Position numbers and translations under genes: made by a program
In this document: one piece after another, positions 1 to 9,450 of the stretch
How the letters are laid out: each line of letters opens with the position of its first letter
Numbering within the stretch: position 1 is the stretch's first letter
Source: Bifidobacterium asteroides
GTDB taxonomy: Bacteria > Actinomycetota > Actinomycetes > Actinomycetales > Bifidobacteriaceae
NCBI RefSeq assembly: GCF_019469425.1
Contig: NZ_CP048272.1
Span: 806,001-870,000 of the forward strand
DNA length: 64,000 bases
Direction: 5' to 3'
Notes under the pieces: generated by a model
Databases searched by the model: none
What the model was told of the DNA's origin: nothing
Seen by the model: only the letters and a program-made list of their open reading frames with translations

Positions 1-1157
1 ACAACATCCCGGTCGAAGGCTCCGGGCCTGGTCGAGGTGCCGATGAGCACCGTGGGTTGGAAGGCGTCGACAACCTGTGCCAGCGAGGTCTTGTCAGTGA
101 CTGATGCGAACTCATCCGGCTTGCGGGCATATCGTGTTTGCCCCTCAGTCAGATCATCCTGATCCTGTTCAATCAAACCCTGACGGTCGAAGAGCAGGAC
201 CCTGCTCCGCGCGGTCTCGGGATCCATGCCCTGGCGGATGGTCAGGTCATCCACGATCTGATCAGCGATGCCCACGCCGGCGGTCCCTGCACCGAAGACC
301 ATGATCCTGGTGTCCTTGGGGTCGGTTCCGGCGATTTTTCTGGCGGCAATCAGTGCGGCCAGGACGGTCACGCCAGTGCCCTGGATGTCGTCGTTCAGAG
401 TCAGGATCCGGTCCTGATAGCGTTTGAGGACGGGCGCCGCCTCGGGCCTGCCGAAGTCCTCCCAGTGAATCAGGGCCTGCGGGTAGCGTTGCAGGACCTG
501 CTGAACGAAGTCATCGATAAAGTCGTCGTAGCGCTGTCCTCTGACCCTGGCGAAGTGGTTGCCCACATAATCAGGATTGTCCAGGAGGGCCTGACGGTTG
601 GTGCCGACATCCACCATGACCGGAAGAACCCGGGATGGGTCAATGTTGGCGGCGGCGGTGTAGACCGCCAGCTTGCCCGTCAGAATCTCAGCGCCCTGGG
701 CGCCCCAGTCGCCTATGCCAAGAATGCCTTCCGCGTCGGTGCAGACCACCAGGTCGACAGGTCGGTCGCCTGCATATTGGTCCAGGGCGTCGCCGATCCC
801 CTCGGGATGATCAATGGAAATGTAAGCCACGTCGCTGCCCGAATAGAACTCGTCATAGCGTTGGATGGATTGTGCCACGGTGGGGGCGTAGACAATGGGC
901 ATGTACTCAGTCAGGTGCTTATCCATGCTCCTGTAGAAGAGCCGGCGGTCGGTGCGGCAGATGCTCATCAGATAGAGCCGCTTGTCCAAGTCGGTGGGTT
1001 GGGCCAGGAAGCGGCCGTAAACGATGCGCTCGCGCTGTTCGTCATCTTGCACGGCAGCAGGCAGCAGGCCGTCCAGCTTTAGCTCGCGCCGTTGTTCATA
1101 GTCGAATCCTAGTCCCCGGTTGGCATAGGAATCGTTGATGGTGTCGAATCCTGTCAT
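1..1157 (-). CDS. NAD-dependent malic enzyme, 3' end cut by window edge
   Basis: Oxidative decarboxylation of malate to pyruvate in the cytoplasm. Reading the minus strand from the ATG at 1157 gives an open frame of about 385 codons to the window edge. It contains the malic-enzyme N-terminal segment (YLMSICRTDRR), the metal/NAD region CTDAEGILGIGDWG, the segment NDDIQGTGVTVLAAL, and a Rossmann loop VFGAGTAGVGIA. AAGGAC lies about 10 bases before the ATG. The family is normally around 470-560 residues, so the C-terminus is outside the window. The divergent neighbour is a dicarboxylate carrier, which suggests a malate uptake and use pair. The cofactor (NAD rather than NADP) is inferred from overall similarity only. 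Confidence 0.9.
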   Translation of the reverse strand, partial: MTGFDTINDSYANRGLGFDYEQRRELKLDGLLPAAVQDDEQRERIVYGRFLAQPTDLDKRLYLMSICRTDRRLFYRSMDKHLTEYMPIVYAPTVAQSIQRYDEFYSGSDVAYISIDHPEGIGDALDQYAGDRPVDLVVCTDAEGILGIGDWGAQGAEILTGKLAVYTAAANIDPSRVLPVMVDVGTNRQALLDNPDYVGNHFARVRGQRYDDFIDDFVQQVLQRYPQALIHWEDFGRPEAAPVLKRYQDRILTLNDDIQGTGVTVLAALIAARKIAGTDPKDTRIMVFGAGTAGVGIADQIVDDLTIRQGMDPETARSRVLLFDRQGLIEQDQDDLTEGQTRYARKPDEFASVTDKTSLAQVVDAFQPTVLIGTSTRPGAFDRDV

Positions 1158-1456
1158 GGTCTCACTTGTCCTTCACGATTGGGGCCGGCCGCGTTGCCAG
1201 ACCTCTGCAAACAGCCTAGAAAAACCTCTTGCCGACCGCCAAATAAGCATCGTCTATATGCTGTCAAGGGCCTATTTACCCTTGTTTGACGGGTCTGGGG
1301 GCCCTAGACAGCCGCCAGCTATGGCGCACCCTCATATATGCGGCGCTTATTTGTAGCCTCTGTCGCCTGCCGCATAGCATAAGTCCACATGAGCATGCCG
1401 ACGAGGAGGCCGGCGGTTTCCGGGCAGATATACGCCGGATCATGAGCGAAGGAGCA
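1158..1456. promoter_or_regulatory. Divergent control region between malic enzyme and DASS carrier
   Basis: No gene is seen in this 300-base gap. CAAATAAGC (1240-1248) and GCTTATTTG (1345-1353) form a perfect 9-bp inverted pair about 97 bases apart, one near each gene. On the minus strand TTGACA (complement of 1262-1267) lies 16 bases from TATTTG (complement of 1240-1245), a plausible promoter for the malic enzyme whose -10 overlaps the left element. A shared regulator binding both arms is inference. Confidence 0.4.
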
Positions 1457-2935
1457 ATGATGGGTGAAACAGTAAGAACGGGTGAGGGCAGGGGAGACCC
1501 CCAGGCAGGGGCTAGCCAGCCTTTCAATACGGGCCAACTGGTCAAGGCTCTCATCTGCGTGGCGGTAGGGCTGGTCATCTTCCTCATACCGCCTCCCAAG
1601 GGACTGACTCCCCAGGGCATGCATATGCTAGGAGTCTTTGTGGGCACCATCCTAGGGCTGATTCTGCAGCCTCTGCCCACATCAGCGGTGGCTATCATTG
1701 GCATGACCGTGGGGATGCTGACTGGTGCCCTGGACCCCAAGAAGGCAGCTTTCAACGGACTAGGCAGTGCCTCCATCTGGCTGATAGTGGCGGCCTTCTT
1801 CATTGCCCAGGGATTTGTCTCCACCGGACTGGGCCGGAGGATCGCTTTGGTCTTTCTTTCCCGATTGGGCAAGTCCAGTCTGGGCATAGCCTACGGGCTC
1901 TCGGCCGCCGACCTGGTCCTGGCTCCGGCCACTCCTTCAAACACGGCTCGTCTGGGCGGCATTCTTTTCCCGATCATCACCTCCATCAGCGACGTGCAGG
2001 ATTCAAAACCGGACACGGACGACTCCCGGCGACGCATCGGCGCTTACTTGGCGATCACGGCCAACAATGTCAACGCCATTACATCGGCCATGTTCCTGAC
2101 GGCTATGGCGGCAGGCCCTGTCGTAGGACAGCTGGCCCAGAAATTCCATGTGGACATCGGGTGGGGCACCTGGGCCCTGGCCGGTATCGTGCCCGGCCTG
2201 ATCTGCCTGATCATCATCCCCGCCTTGATCTATCGCATCTTTCCGCCCACCCTGCGGAACGTTCCTCAGGCTCAGGAGGATGCCAAGGATGAACTCAAGG
2301 GACTTGGCCCGCTGAGCATGCACGAGTGGATCATGGCTGTGACCTTCCTGGTCATGCTGGTCCTCTGGGCGACCGGCTCGGTGATCCATATCAATTCCAC
2401 CACCGTGGCCTTCCTGGGCGTGGCTGTGCTGCTGTGCACCAAGATCATCACCTGGCAGGACATGGTCGCCAACAAGTCCGCCTGGTCCACGCTGATTTTC
2501 TTCGGTGTTCTGGTAGGCATGGCTGAACCCCTGAATACCCTGGGCGTCACCACCTGGGCAGGGGAGATCATCGCCGGGCTGGTCAAGGGCATGCCTTGGG
2601 TATTGGTCTTGGTTATTTTGACGGTCTTCTACTTCTTCATCCACTACATGTTCGCTTCTGAGCTGGCCCAGGTGGCGGCCATCTACACGCTCTTCGTCAG
2701 CGTGGCCGTGGCTGCCGGGGTACCCGCCATGCCTGCAGCGCTGATGCTGGGATGCGCCAGCGGTCTAATCGGTGCCATGACCCATTACGCCTCCGGACCG
2801 GCGGCCTTGATTTACGGTGCCGGATACGTCAAGACCTCTGAGTTCCTGCGTATTGGCCTGATCTGCGGATTGGTGACTGTGGCTATCTTCCTGACCGTGG
2901 GCCTGGGCTGGTGGCGGCTCATCGGCATCTGGTAA
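1457..2935 (+). CDS. DASS-family divalent anion (malate/citrate-type) transporter
   Basis: Membrane carrier of the divalent anion:Na+ symporter (DASS/CitT) family, about 492 residues, with many hydrophobic helices throughout. The SNT signature of the family is visible (PSNTARLGG), as is the second-half segment ASGPAALIYGAGYVKTSEFL. The longer open frame starts at 1286, but GAAGGAG at 1448-1454 precedes the double ATG at 1457/1460, so that start is preferred. Divergent from malic enzyme, so malate or a related C4 dicarboxylate is the likely substrate; this is context, not sequence proof. A strong hairpin follows the stop. Confidence 0.85.
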   Translation: MMGETVRTGEGRGDPQAGASQPFNTGQLVKALICVAVGLVIFLIPPPKGLTPQGMHMLGVFVGTILGLILQPLPTSAVAIIGMTVGMLTGALDPKKAAFNGLGSASIWLIVAAFFIAQGFVSTGLGRRIALVFLSRLGKSSLGIAYGLSAADLVLAPATPSNTARLGGILFPIITSISDVQDSKPDTDDSRRRIGAYLAITANNVNAITSAMFLTAMAAGPVVGQLAQKFHVDIGWGTWALAGIVPGLICLIIIPALIYRIFPPTLRNVPQAQEDAKDELKGLGPLSMHEWIMAVTFLVMLVLWATGSVIHINSTTVAFLGVAVLLCTKIITWQDMVANKSAWSTLIFFGVLVGMAEPLNTLGVTTWAGEIIAGLVKGMPWVLVLVILTVFYFFIHYMFASELAQVAAIYTLFVSVAVAAGVPAMPAALMLGCASGLIGAMTHYASGPAALIYGAGYVKTSEFLRIGLICGLVTVAIFLTVGLGWWRLIGIW

Positions 2936-2959
2936 ATCGTGATTCCGCAGATATAAATC

Positions 2960-2997
2960 TGGTCCCGTCCAGTCGACAGTTCGACAGGGCGGGACCA
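2960..2997. terminator. Bidirectional hairpin terminator between convergent genes
   Basis: TGGTCCCGTCC (2960-2970) pairs with GGGCGGGACCA (2987-2997) through 11 positions with one G-T pair, and GTCGA/TCGAC extends the stem inside. It sits between the ends of the carrier gene and the minus-strand kinase; an AT-rich stretch (2951-2959) follows the hairpin when read on the minus strand. Confidence 0.75.
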
Positions 2998-3025
2998 AAT
3001 CATGCTCCGAGAGAGGGGTAGGGGA

Positions 3026-3925
3026 TCATTGGCCCTGCTGACCCAGATAGTCGGGGATATGTTCGGGATATTCGGGCCAGGCGCCCTGCTGGGTGCAGAC
3101 AAAGGCTGCAGTGTTGACGGCAGCCCGGTGAGCCTGAGTCAGGGAGGCCCCCAACAGGCGGTTGATGGCGAAGGTGCCGGAGAAGGCGTCGCCGGCCCCG
3201 ACCGTGTCAGCCACAGTGATTTCAGGCGTGGGCAGGTGGGAGGACTGGCCGTCCGCCAGATAGATCGTGCTGTAATCGCTGCCGGCGGTCAGCACGATGG
3301 TGTCTAGGTGCCACTGATCCATGAACCAGTGGCAGAGCTCATCATCGGTGGCTCCGGGCACGTGGAACATGTCACGCAGGGTGACCAGTTCTTCGTCGTT
3401 GAGCTTGAAGACCGTGGCCATGTCCAGCAGCTCCTGAATCAGATCCTTGCTGTAGAAGGTGCCGCGCAGGTTGATGTCGAAGAAGCGCATGGCATGGCTC
3501 TTGGTGTGGCGCAGCACCTGCAAACAGGTTTCGCGAGACTGTCTGCTGCGCATGCTCAGCGTGCCGTAGCAGACGGCGTCGGCCTTGCTGGCCAGACCGG
3601 CCAGGTCATCCGTGTATTCCAGATGGTCCCAGGCCACATCGGGCTTGAAGACGTACTGGGGGATGCCCTCAGTCAGCTGGACCTCAACAGTGCTGGTGGG
3701 ATGGTCGTTGTGCTGCAAGACGGCATCGACGCCGGCCTTCTGGACCGCATCCTCGAGCTCCCGGCCCAGGTCGTCGCGTCCCACGGCGCTGATGGCGTAG
3801 CCTTCCGCCCCGTTCTTTGCGGCGTGATAGCTGAAGTTGACCGGTGCGCCACCGGCCCGCTTGCCTGTTGGCAGGACGTCCCAAAGGATTTCGCCGATGC
3901 TGAGGACCACGGGTTTACTGGTCAT
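3026..3925 (-). CDS. PfkB-family carbohydrate kinase (fructokinase-like)
   Basis: Cytoplasmic ATP-dependent sugar kinase of 299 residues, the usual PfkB length. The N-terminal signature is GGAPVNFSYHAAKNGA and the C-terminal ATP/catalytic signature is DTVGAGDAFSG, with the catalytic Asp in GAGD. SIGEILWDVLPTG at the N-terminus resembles bacterial fructokinases. Its start overlaps the end of the upstream ROK regulator by 11 bases, so the two are translationally coupled. Substrate could be fructose or another hexose; since the operon faces a GH20 gene, a role in phosphorylating a glycan-derived sugar is possible but unproven. Confidence 0.85.
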   Translation of the reverse strand: MTSKPVVLSIGEILWDVLPTGKRAGGAPVNFSYHAAKNGAEGYAISAVGRDDLGRELEDAVQKAGVDAVLQHNDHPTSTVEVQLTEGIPQYVFKPDVAWDHLEYTDDLAGLASKADAVCYGTLSMRSRQSRETCLQVLRHTKSHAMRFFDINLRGTFYSKDLIQELLDMATVFKLNDEELVTLRDMFHVPGATDDELCHWFMDQWHLDTIVLTAGSDYSTIYLADGQSSHLPTPEITVADTVGAGDAFSGTFAINRLLGASLTQAHRAAVNTAAFVCTQQGAWPEYPEHIPDYLGQQGQ

Positions 3926-5192
3926 GGTGTTCCTTTCCTGATGACGGGTGATGCGCCCGCCTTGTGCTTGTTGATTTCACAGCTGTACGGCCCATACTGG
4001 CCGGGTGCTCCAAAAACTGGCTGGCAGCTACAGCCGCAGCGCCGGTCAGCGTAGCATCGGCTGGAAGGCGGGAGAGCAGGATCTGCGTGTGCTCTCGCAG
4101 GCCAGGCAGGGAGCGCTGGGACACTATGGATCGGACACGTTCCAACAGGCGTGTACCGGCTCCGGCCACCATGTCTCCAATGACGATCTGGGCGGGGTTG
4201 TAGGCGTTGACGATGGTTACGCAGCCATAGCCCACATAGCCGGCTATCTGATCCACCAGGGTCTGGGCGGCCTGCTGGCCCGTGCGGGCTTTGTCGAACA
4301 GGCCAGCGCAGGCCTTGGCGTGGGTCATGGCCTCGACTCCAGGGAAGTGATCCCGCATATCCGGCTGGCACATGCGGCGGTGGATGGCTACCGCCGAGCA
4401 GTAGCATTCCAGGCAGCCGCGATTGCCGCACTCGCAGGGCAGTCCGTTCAGATCGATGCTGACGTGGCCGATCTCGGTGGCCGCTCCCTGGCTTCCGTCC
4501 ACCAGGGCGCCCCTGTCGATGACTCCAAGCCCAACGCCTTCGCCCACCAGAAAGTAGGCCATGCTGGATGCGCTCACCCGTGGGTCGAACAGACTCTGAG
4601 CCAGTGCGCCGGCGCGGGCGTCCTGCTCGATGAAGGTGGGTACACGGAAGGCTTGGCCGAATTCGTGGATAAAGTCCACGCCACGCCAGCCAGGCATGCT
4701 GGTGACCAAGGCGATGTGGCCGGTCTCGCGCAGATAGGGGCCCGGTATGGCCATGCCTACGGCGACGATGGCGGGGTTGGTCTCCAGTCGTCTTCCCACC
4801 CGGGTTCTGACCTCGGCTACGGCGCCAGGGATATCATCGGGGTCGACGGGAGGCAGATCCTCCGAGTCCAGCAGACGGCCGCTGATGTCGAACAGTCCGA
4901 TGCTGACCAGGCTGCGGGCGAACTTGACTCCGATAACCTGATAGCGGTCGGCGTTCAGGGCCAGGCCGATGGATCGACGGCCGCCCTCTGAGTCCATGCT
5001 GCCGGTCTCGCTGATCAGGCCCAGGTCAATCAGACGGCCTGCCAGCTTGCCCACGGCTGCCGGCGTCAGATTGAGGTCTCGGGCCATCTGGGCTCGCGAA
5101 CTGGTACCGTGCTGGTGCAGATATTGGACTATACGTGACTGGTTGAGCTCGGAGAGGGCCTGTGGCGTGCTGGCGTATGGGCTGCCGCGCAT
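3915..5192 (-). CDS. ROK-family transcriptional regulator
   Basis: NagC/XylR-type repressor of about 425 residues. Residues roughly 15-80 form a winged helix (SRAQMARDLNLTPAAVGKLAG); the rest is a ROK sugar-kinase fold with VAVGMAIPGP and the zinc motif CECGNRGCLEC. The ATG at 5192 is chosen because AAGGAGGAGG lies just upstream; an in-frame ATG at 5237 has no such site. The gene overlaps the PfkB kinase downstream and is divergent from a GH20 gene, so it probably controls both. The ligand is unknown; an amino sugar or hexose (phosphate) would fit. Confidence 0.88.
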   Translation of the reverse strand: MRGSPYASTPQALSELNQSRIVQYLHQHGTSSRAQMARDLNLTPAAVGKLAGRLIDLGLISETGSMDSEGGRRSIGLALNADRYQVIGVKFARSLVSIGLFDISGRLLDSEDLPPVDPDDIPGAVAEVRTRVGRRLETNPAIVAVGMAIPGPYLRETGHIALVTSMPGWRGVDFIHEFGQAFRVPTFIEQDARAGALAQSLFDPRVSASSMAYFLVGEGVGLGVIDRGALVDGSQGAATEIGHVSIDLNGLPCECGNRGCLECYCSAVAIHRRMCQPDMRDHFPGVEAMTHAKACAGLFDKARTGQQAAQTLVDQIAGYVGYGCVTIVNAYNPAQIVIGDMVAGAGTRLLERVRSIVSQRSLPGLREHTQILLSRLPADATLTGAAAVAASQFLEHPASMGRTAVKSTSTRRAHHPSSGKEHHDQ

Positions 5193-5255
5193 GTCAACCT
5201 CCTCCTTGAGCAGTACGGTCACGCGATCTTCGTGCACTTTATGAACGACGTTTAT

Positions 5256-5299
5256 ATATTAACACTGTTTATTATCCCTGCGCAAACTGTTCCGAACAG
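5256..5299 (-). promoter_or_regulatory. Promoter of the ROK/PfkB operon with flanking palindrome
   Basis: On the minus strand TTGCGC (complement of 5280-5285) and TAATAT (complement of 5256-5261) are spaced by 18 bases. CTGTTCCGAACAG (5287-5299), a perfect 6+1+6 palindrome, abuts the -35 side and is a candidate operator for the ROK protein. Apart from a short leader-like reading frame near 5504, the rest of the 5193-5578 gap shows no gene. Confidence 0.45.
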
Positions 5300-5503
5300 C
5301 TCACGCTATCCAGACAGGGGCAACTGCATGGTTGGCTGTGTCGTCATCAACCAGGAAGTTGGCCAGCCTCTGTCTCTGCACCAATGCGATGAATTGCAGA
5401 TTCTTGCCTTTGCTGCTGTCATTGTGTGCTACCGATGGCCGCTCGCCCTGGGTGCCGGCATCATTCCCTGTCCCCGGCGTATGGGTAGATTGAGGAGGTG
5501 GCC

Positions 5504-5533
5504 ATGATGGCCATAGCCGGGGCATGCCGGTGA
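5504..5533 (+). other. Possible 9-codon leader reading frame before the GH20 gene
   Basis: GAGGAGG at 5492-5498 is followed by ATGATG at 5504 and a nine-residue frame (MMAIAGACR) ending in TGA, in the same frame as the GH20 gene 45 bases downstream. The ribosome-binding site is stronger than the one at 5579. It may be a leader peptide, a relic of an older start, or chance. Confidence 0.25.
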
Positions 5534-5578
5534 TGCAGTCGTCGGCGGCATCAGCCTATTTCGGGAAAGGCATGGAGC

Positions 5579-7591
5579 ATGAGTCTTGATAATGGCATCG
5601 ACACCGTTGCCGATTCTTCGCGAGAGCGTCCGTTGGCTCTGATTCCCCAGCCGCTCCATGTGCAAAGGGGCCGGGGCCAGTTGCTGTTGCCGGTGGCGGG
5701 CAGAATTATATGCGGTTCAGCAGTTGACCAGGAGCTGGGTTCCGTCCTGAGCGACCAATTGACAGATACCATCAGGCGGGCTGCAGGAATGGTCTGGGAC
5801 CATTCGCGAGGACAGGCTTGGACTGGGGCGATCAGTCTGGATCTGGACCAGAGACTTGGCCCCCAGGAGTATCTTCTGCGCATCGCCGATCCTGGGGAGC
5901 GCCGTCCAATTGTGAATATCCGCGGCGGTGACTGTCAGGGGCTGCGCTGGGGGGTGCAGACCCTCCGGCAGATCATCATGCAATGCGGTCCTGTGCTTCC
6001 GGCCCTGCACATCCAGGACCGACCTGCCTATCCAACGCGCATCTACAGCCTGGATGTGACCCGCGGTCGGGTGCCCACCATGGACTGGCTGCGGCACTGG
6101 GCGGATATATTGGCCTTGTATAAGTTCAATCAGCTGCAGCTCTACATCGAGCACACCATGGCTTTCCCGGGCATGAGCGAGGCCTGGAGGGGCACAAGCC
6201 CCCTGGAGCCCGGGCAGATCACCGATTTCGACGGCTACTGCGCCCGTCTGGGCATCGAGTTGGTGCCTTCGATCTCCACCTTCGGCCACCATTACGCTAA
6301 CCTTCGCACTCGCGGATTCAGGGATCTAGGCGAGTTTCCTGAGCAGGCGGACCGGCCTTACTCTTTCATAGAGCGCCAGGAGCACCACACCATCAATGTC
6401 AACCACCCGCAGGCCCTGGCATTCTCGACCGGACTGATTGACGCCTACGCGCCGCTTATGTGCACACGTAATTTCAATATCGGCGGTGACGAGACCTACG
6501 ATCTGGGCAAGGGGCGTTCGCGGCAGGATGGTTCCAGCAAGGATCCTGCTGATATGTATGCCGATTATCTGATCAGCCTGTGCAATCACCTGCATGCACG
6601 GGGCCGCCATCCCATGTTCTGGGGCGATGTCGCTGTGTCCATGCCCAGAGTCTTGGACAGGCTGCCCAAGGACTGCACATTGCTCAATTGGCTCTACGAC
6701 CCGCAGGTAGGGCCGGAAAAGGTTGCCCTTGTGGCCTCTACAGGGGCCCGGCAGGTAGTCTGCTCGGCCGTTCACGCCTGGAATCTTCTCCTGCCGGGAA
6801 TCGACGATGCATGGAACAACATCAGCCGTCTGAGCCGATACGGAATCCAGTACGGTGCCGTTGGGGCCATGGTTACCGACTGGGGCGATTACGGGCACAT
6901 CAACGATCCGCGCATGAGCCTGCCTGGCATGGCCTACGCCGCCCAGTGCTTCTGGAACCCGAACGACGATGATAGAGTCCGGGTGGACAGGGATCTGGGC
7001 TTGCTGATCTATGGGGATGCGACAGGGGACTATCTGCCGGCACTGATCCAGGCAGGCTCCAGTGAGGTCTTCGGTTGGGAGGACATGGTTCGTTACTGGG
7101 AGCTGGATGACGGCCATGGCGGATTGAACCAGGATGTGGCCCACTTCCTTGCCGGTGCATTGCCCGTCTTGCCCGGACTTGATTCGTCCGCCGATGCCGA
7201 CGAAGCTCGCCGGGGTCTGCTCATGGCTTTGCGCAGTCGTCTCGGGCAGGTGGATCAGCTTGACGATCGGCTGGTCGACGCGGCTGCGCGCATGGGCAGC
7301 GCCGCCGCCGGATGCGGGGCCGACGCGGGCAGGGCCTTGCAGGCCCAGCTGATGGCTGTCCATGGCCAACGCCTCTTCAACGCACTGGGTCGCAGTCTGG
7401 CTGTCCGCCATGATGTTCTGCCTGGAGCTCCGGATGCCAGAGCCGACCGGGACCTGGCGGATGCTTTGGAGATCTGGTTCGAGTCTTACGCCACGCTCTG
7501 GCGTCAGGTAAGCCGTGAATCGGAGCTGGGTCGGATCGCCCATGTAGTCTGGGGCTTTGCCGATATTCTGCGACGGGGGACGAACCACTGA
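5579..7591 (+). CDS. GH20 beta-N-acetylhexosaminidase
   Basis: Cleaves terminal beta-linked GlcNAc/GalNAc from glycans by substrate-assisted catalysis. The 670-residue protein has an N-terminal GH20b-like domain (about 1-145) and a TIM barrel beginning at YPTRIYSLDVTRG. The catalytic pair is D304-E305 in NIGGDETYD, matching the GGDE signature. No signal peptide is seen, so it acts in the cytoplasm on imported oligosaccharides. The start at 5579 has GGAG close upstream. Divergent from the ROK/PfkB operon and close to the mannosidase operons, it fits removal of GlcNAc from N-glycan-derived sugars; exact linkage is not predictable from sequence. Confidence 0.88.
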   Translation: MSLDNGIDTVADSSRERPLALIPQPLHVQRGRGQLLLPVAGRIICGSAVDQELGSVLSDQLTDTIRRAAGMVWDHSRGQAWTGAISLDLDQRLGPQEYLLRIADPGERRPIVNIRGGDCQGLRWGVQTLRQIIMQCGPVLPALHIQDRPAYPTRIYSLDVTRGRVPTMDWLRHWADILALYKFNQLQLYIEHTMAFPGMSEAWRGTSPLEPGQITDFDGYCARLGIELVPSISTFGHHYANLRTRGFRDLGEFPEQADRPYSFIERQEHHTINVNHPQALAFSTGLIDAYAPLMCTRNFNIGGDETYDLGKGRSRQDGSSKDPADMYADYLISLCNHLHARGRHPMFWGDVAVSMPRVLDRLPKDCTLLNWLYDPQVGPEKVALVASTGARQVVCSAVHAWNLLLPGIDDAWNNISRLSRYGIQYGAVGAMVTDWGDYGHINDPRMSLPGMAYAAQCFWNPNDDDRVRVDRDLGLLIYGDATGDYLPALIQAGSSEVFGWEDMVRYWELDDGHGGLNQDVAHFLAGALPVLPGLDSSADADEARRGLLMALRSRLGQVDQLDDRLVDAAARMGSAAAGCGADAGRALQAQLMAVHGQRLFNALGRSLAVRHDVLPGAPDARADRDLADALEIWFESYATLWRQVSRESELGRIAHVVWGFADILRRGTNH

Positions 7592-7923
7592 TCGGATCGG
7601 TTGCGGAATCATATCGAAAGGCGGCAAGAAGGCAAGATTACCATCAACGAGTACCGCACCGCTCTGCGGCATTTTAAGCTTTCCTGGCATGGAGTCTCAG
7701 GATTGCATAAATGCCGAGCCGGGCAAATTACCCAGCCCCGCTTGACTGTCATTGCCTCGGATGATTGCTTATGCCAACGCTTGAAGCCGACAGGACAAGC
7801 CATCATGCCAAAAGGAGTTCGGCTTTCGTTGTTGGGTGCTAGTCGGGCACTGGGCCCTATACAGTGAAAGAGCTTCTTGAAATCAACTGAGTGAGACTGA
7901 GGGTGGCGATAACGCCTCTATAT

Positions 7924-7963
7924 AATTCAACGAATTGACAAAATCGATCCATCACTCTATGCT
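7924..7963 (+). promoter_or_regulatory. xylA promoter with overlapping palindrome
   Basis: TTGACA (7935-7940), a 17-base spacer, and TATGCT (7958-7963) make a near-consensus promoter about 80 bases before xylA. AATTCAACGAATT (7924-7936), a perfect 5+3+5 inverted repeat, overlaps the -35 box and is a likely repressor site. The rest of the 7592-8044 gap holds no gene that I can support. Confidence 0.65.
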
Positions 7964-8044
7964 TGATGCTCAGGCGGCAGGGACTGGCTTCCTCCCCTGT
8001 GAACGCTGTCAAAGGCAAATGCAATACGCAAAGGAGCATTTCGG

Positions 8045-9388
8045 ATGGGTCTGTGGGACGTTGACAAGATCGAATACGTGGGTCGCCAGGGCATCAAGGA
8101 AGGCCTAGGCTTCCGCTACTACGACAAGAACAAGGTGGTGGCTGGCAAGCCCATGAAGGACTGGCTGCGCTTCGCCGTGGCCTGGTGGCACACTTTCAAC
8201 CAGGGCCTGGTGGATCCCTTCGGTGATCCCACCGCGCAGAGGCCCTACTACCGCTACACCGATCCTATGGATCAGGCGCTGGCCAAGGTGGACTACGCCT
8301 TTGAGCTTTTCACCAAGCTAGGGGTCGAATTCTTCTGCTTCCACGACCGTGACCTGGCTCCCGAAGGCGACACTCTGCGAGAAACCGACGCCAACCTGGA
8401 CAAGGTGATCGACCGCATCGAGGCCGCCATGAAGGACACGGGCGTCAAGCTGCTCTGGAACACCTCGTCGCTCTTCACCAATCCCCGTTTCGAGGCCGGT
8501 GCCGGCACATCGCCCTTCGCTGACATCTACGCATACTCAGCGGGTCAGCTCAAGCACAGCCTGGAGATCGGCAAGCGTCTGGGCGCCGAGAACTACGTTT
8601 TCTGGGGTGGCCGTGAAGGGTATGAATCCCTCTGGAACACCGAAATGAAGCGTGAGCAGGACCACATGGCCAAACTCTTCCACATGTGCGTGGACTACGC
8701 CAAGGAGATCGGCTTCGATGCACAGTTCCTGATCGAACCCAAGCCCAAGGAGCCCACACTCCACCAGTATGACTACGATGCAGCCACCACCATCAACTTC
8801 CTGCGCACCTACGACCTTCAGGACAACTTCAAGCTCAACATTGAAGGCAACCACGCCAACCTGGCCATGCATACCTATCAGCATGAGGTCCGCGTGGCCC
8901 GCGAGGCCGGATTCCTGGGATCCCTGGATGCCAACCAGGGCGACAAGCTGATCGGCTGGGACATGGACGAGTTCCCCTCGGACCTCTACGATGCCACCGC
9001 CGTCATGTGGGAGGTGCTGGCCAACGGGAGCATCGGGCCCCACGGAGGCCTGAACTTCGACGCCAAGCCGCGCCGTTCCTCCTTCCTGCCCGAGGACCTC
9101 TTCAGGACCCACATCGTGGGCATGGACACCTATGCCGCCGGTCTGCTGGTCGCGGCAAAGATGCATGAGGACGGTTACATCGAGCAGCTGCAGCAGGAGC
9201 GCTACTCCTCCTTCGATTCCGGCATCGGCGCCACGGTTGAGGACGGCACGGCCACGCTGGCCTCCCTGGAGGAGTACAGCCTTGACAAGCCGCAGGCCGA
9301 ACTGATCGCCGCCGACAAGTCCGACCATCTTGAAGTGGTCAAGGCCACCATCAACAACTACATTGTGGAGGCTCTGGCTCAGGCTTGA
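8045..9388 (+). CDS. xylA: Xylose isomerase
   Basis: Interconverts D-xylose and D-xylulose in the cytoplasm, feeding the phosphoketolase (bifid shunt) pathway after xylulokinase. The 447-residue length matches class II xylose isomerases. FCFHDRD carries the catalytic His (H100), WGGREGYE and [13 protein letters not shown] supply metal-binding acids, and [10 protein letters not shown] and GSLDANQGD are family landmarks. AAAGGAG lies about 12 bases upstream of the ATG. It has its own promoter and terminator and lies about 18 kb from xylB, so xylose genes are scattered here. Confidence 0.97.
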   Translation: MGLWDVDKIEYVGRQGIKEGLGFRYYDKNKVVAGKPMKDWLRFAVAWWHTFNQGLVDPFGDPTAQRPYYRYTDPMDQALAKVDYAFELFTKLGVEFFCFHDRDLAPEGDTLRETDANLDKVIDRIEAAMKDTGVKLLWNTSSLFTNPRFEAGAGTSPFADIYAYSAGQLKHSLEIGKRLGAENYVFWGGREGYESLWNTEMKREQDHMAKLFHMCVDYAKEIGFDAQFLIEPKPKEPTLHQYDYDAATTINFLRTYDLQDNFKLNIEGNHANLAMHTYQHEVRVAREAGFLGSLDANQGDKLIGWDMDEFPSDLYDATAVMWEVLANGSIGPHGGLNFDAKPRRSSFLPEDLFRTHIVGMDTYAAGLLVAAKMHEDGYIEQLQQERYSSFDSGIGATVEDGTATLASLEEYSLDKPQAELIAADKSDHLEVVKATINNYIVEALAQA

Positions 9389-9408
9389 GCCTTAGCCAAG
9401 CATCGCTC

Positions 9409-9450
9409 AACCCTGTACGACGGAATTCGCCCGTCGTGCAGGGTTTTCTT
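9409..9450 (+). terminator. Rho-independent terminator after xylA
   Basis: AACCCTGTACGACGG (9409-9423) pairs with CCGTCGTGCAGGGTT (9431-9445) with one wobble, followed by a T-rich tail TTTTCTT. Confidence 0.9.

Noticed and set aside
1286-1456. N-terminal extension of the DASS carrier
   Set aside because: No ribosome site at 1286 and no family similarity before the GAAGGAG-preceded ATG at 1457.
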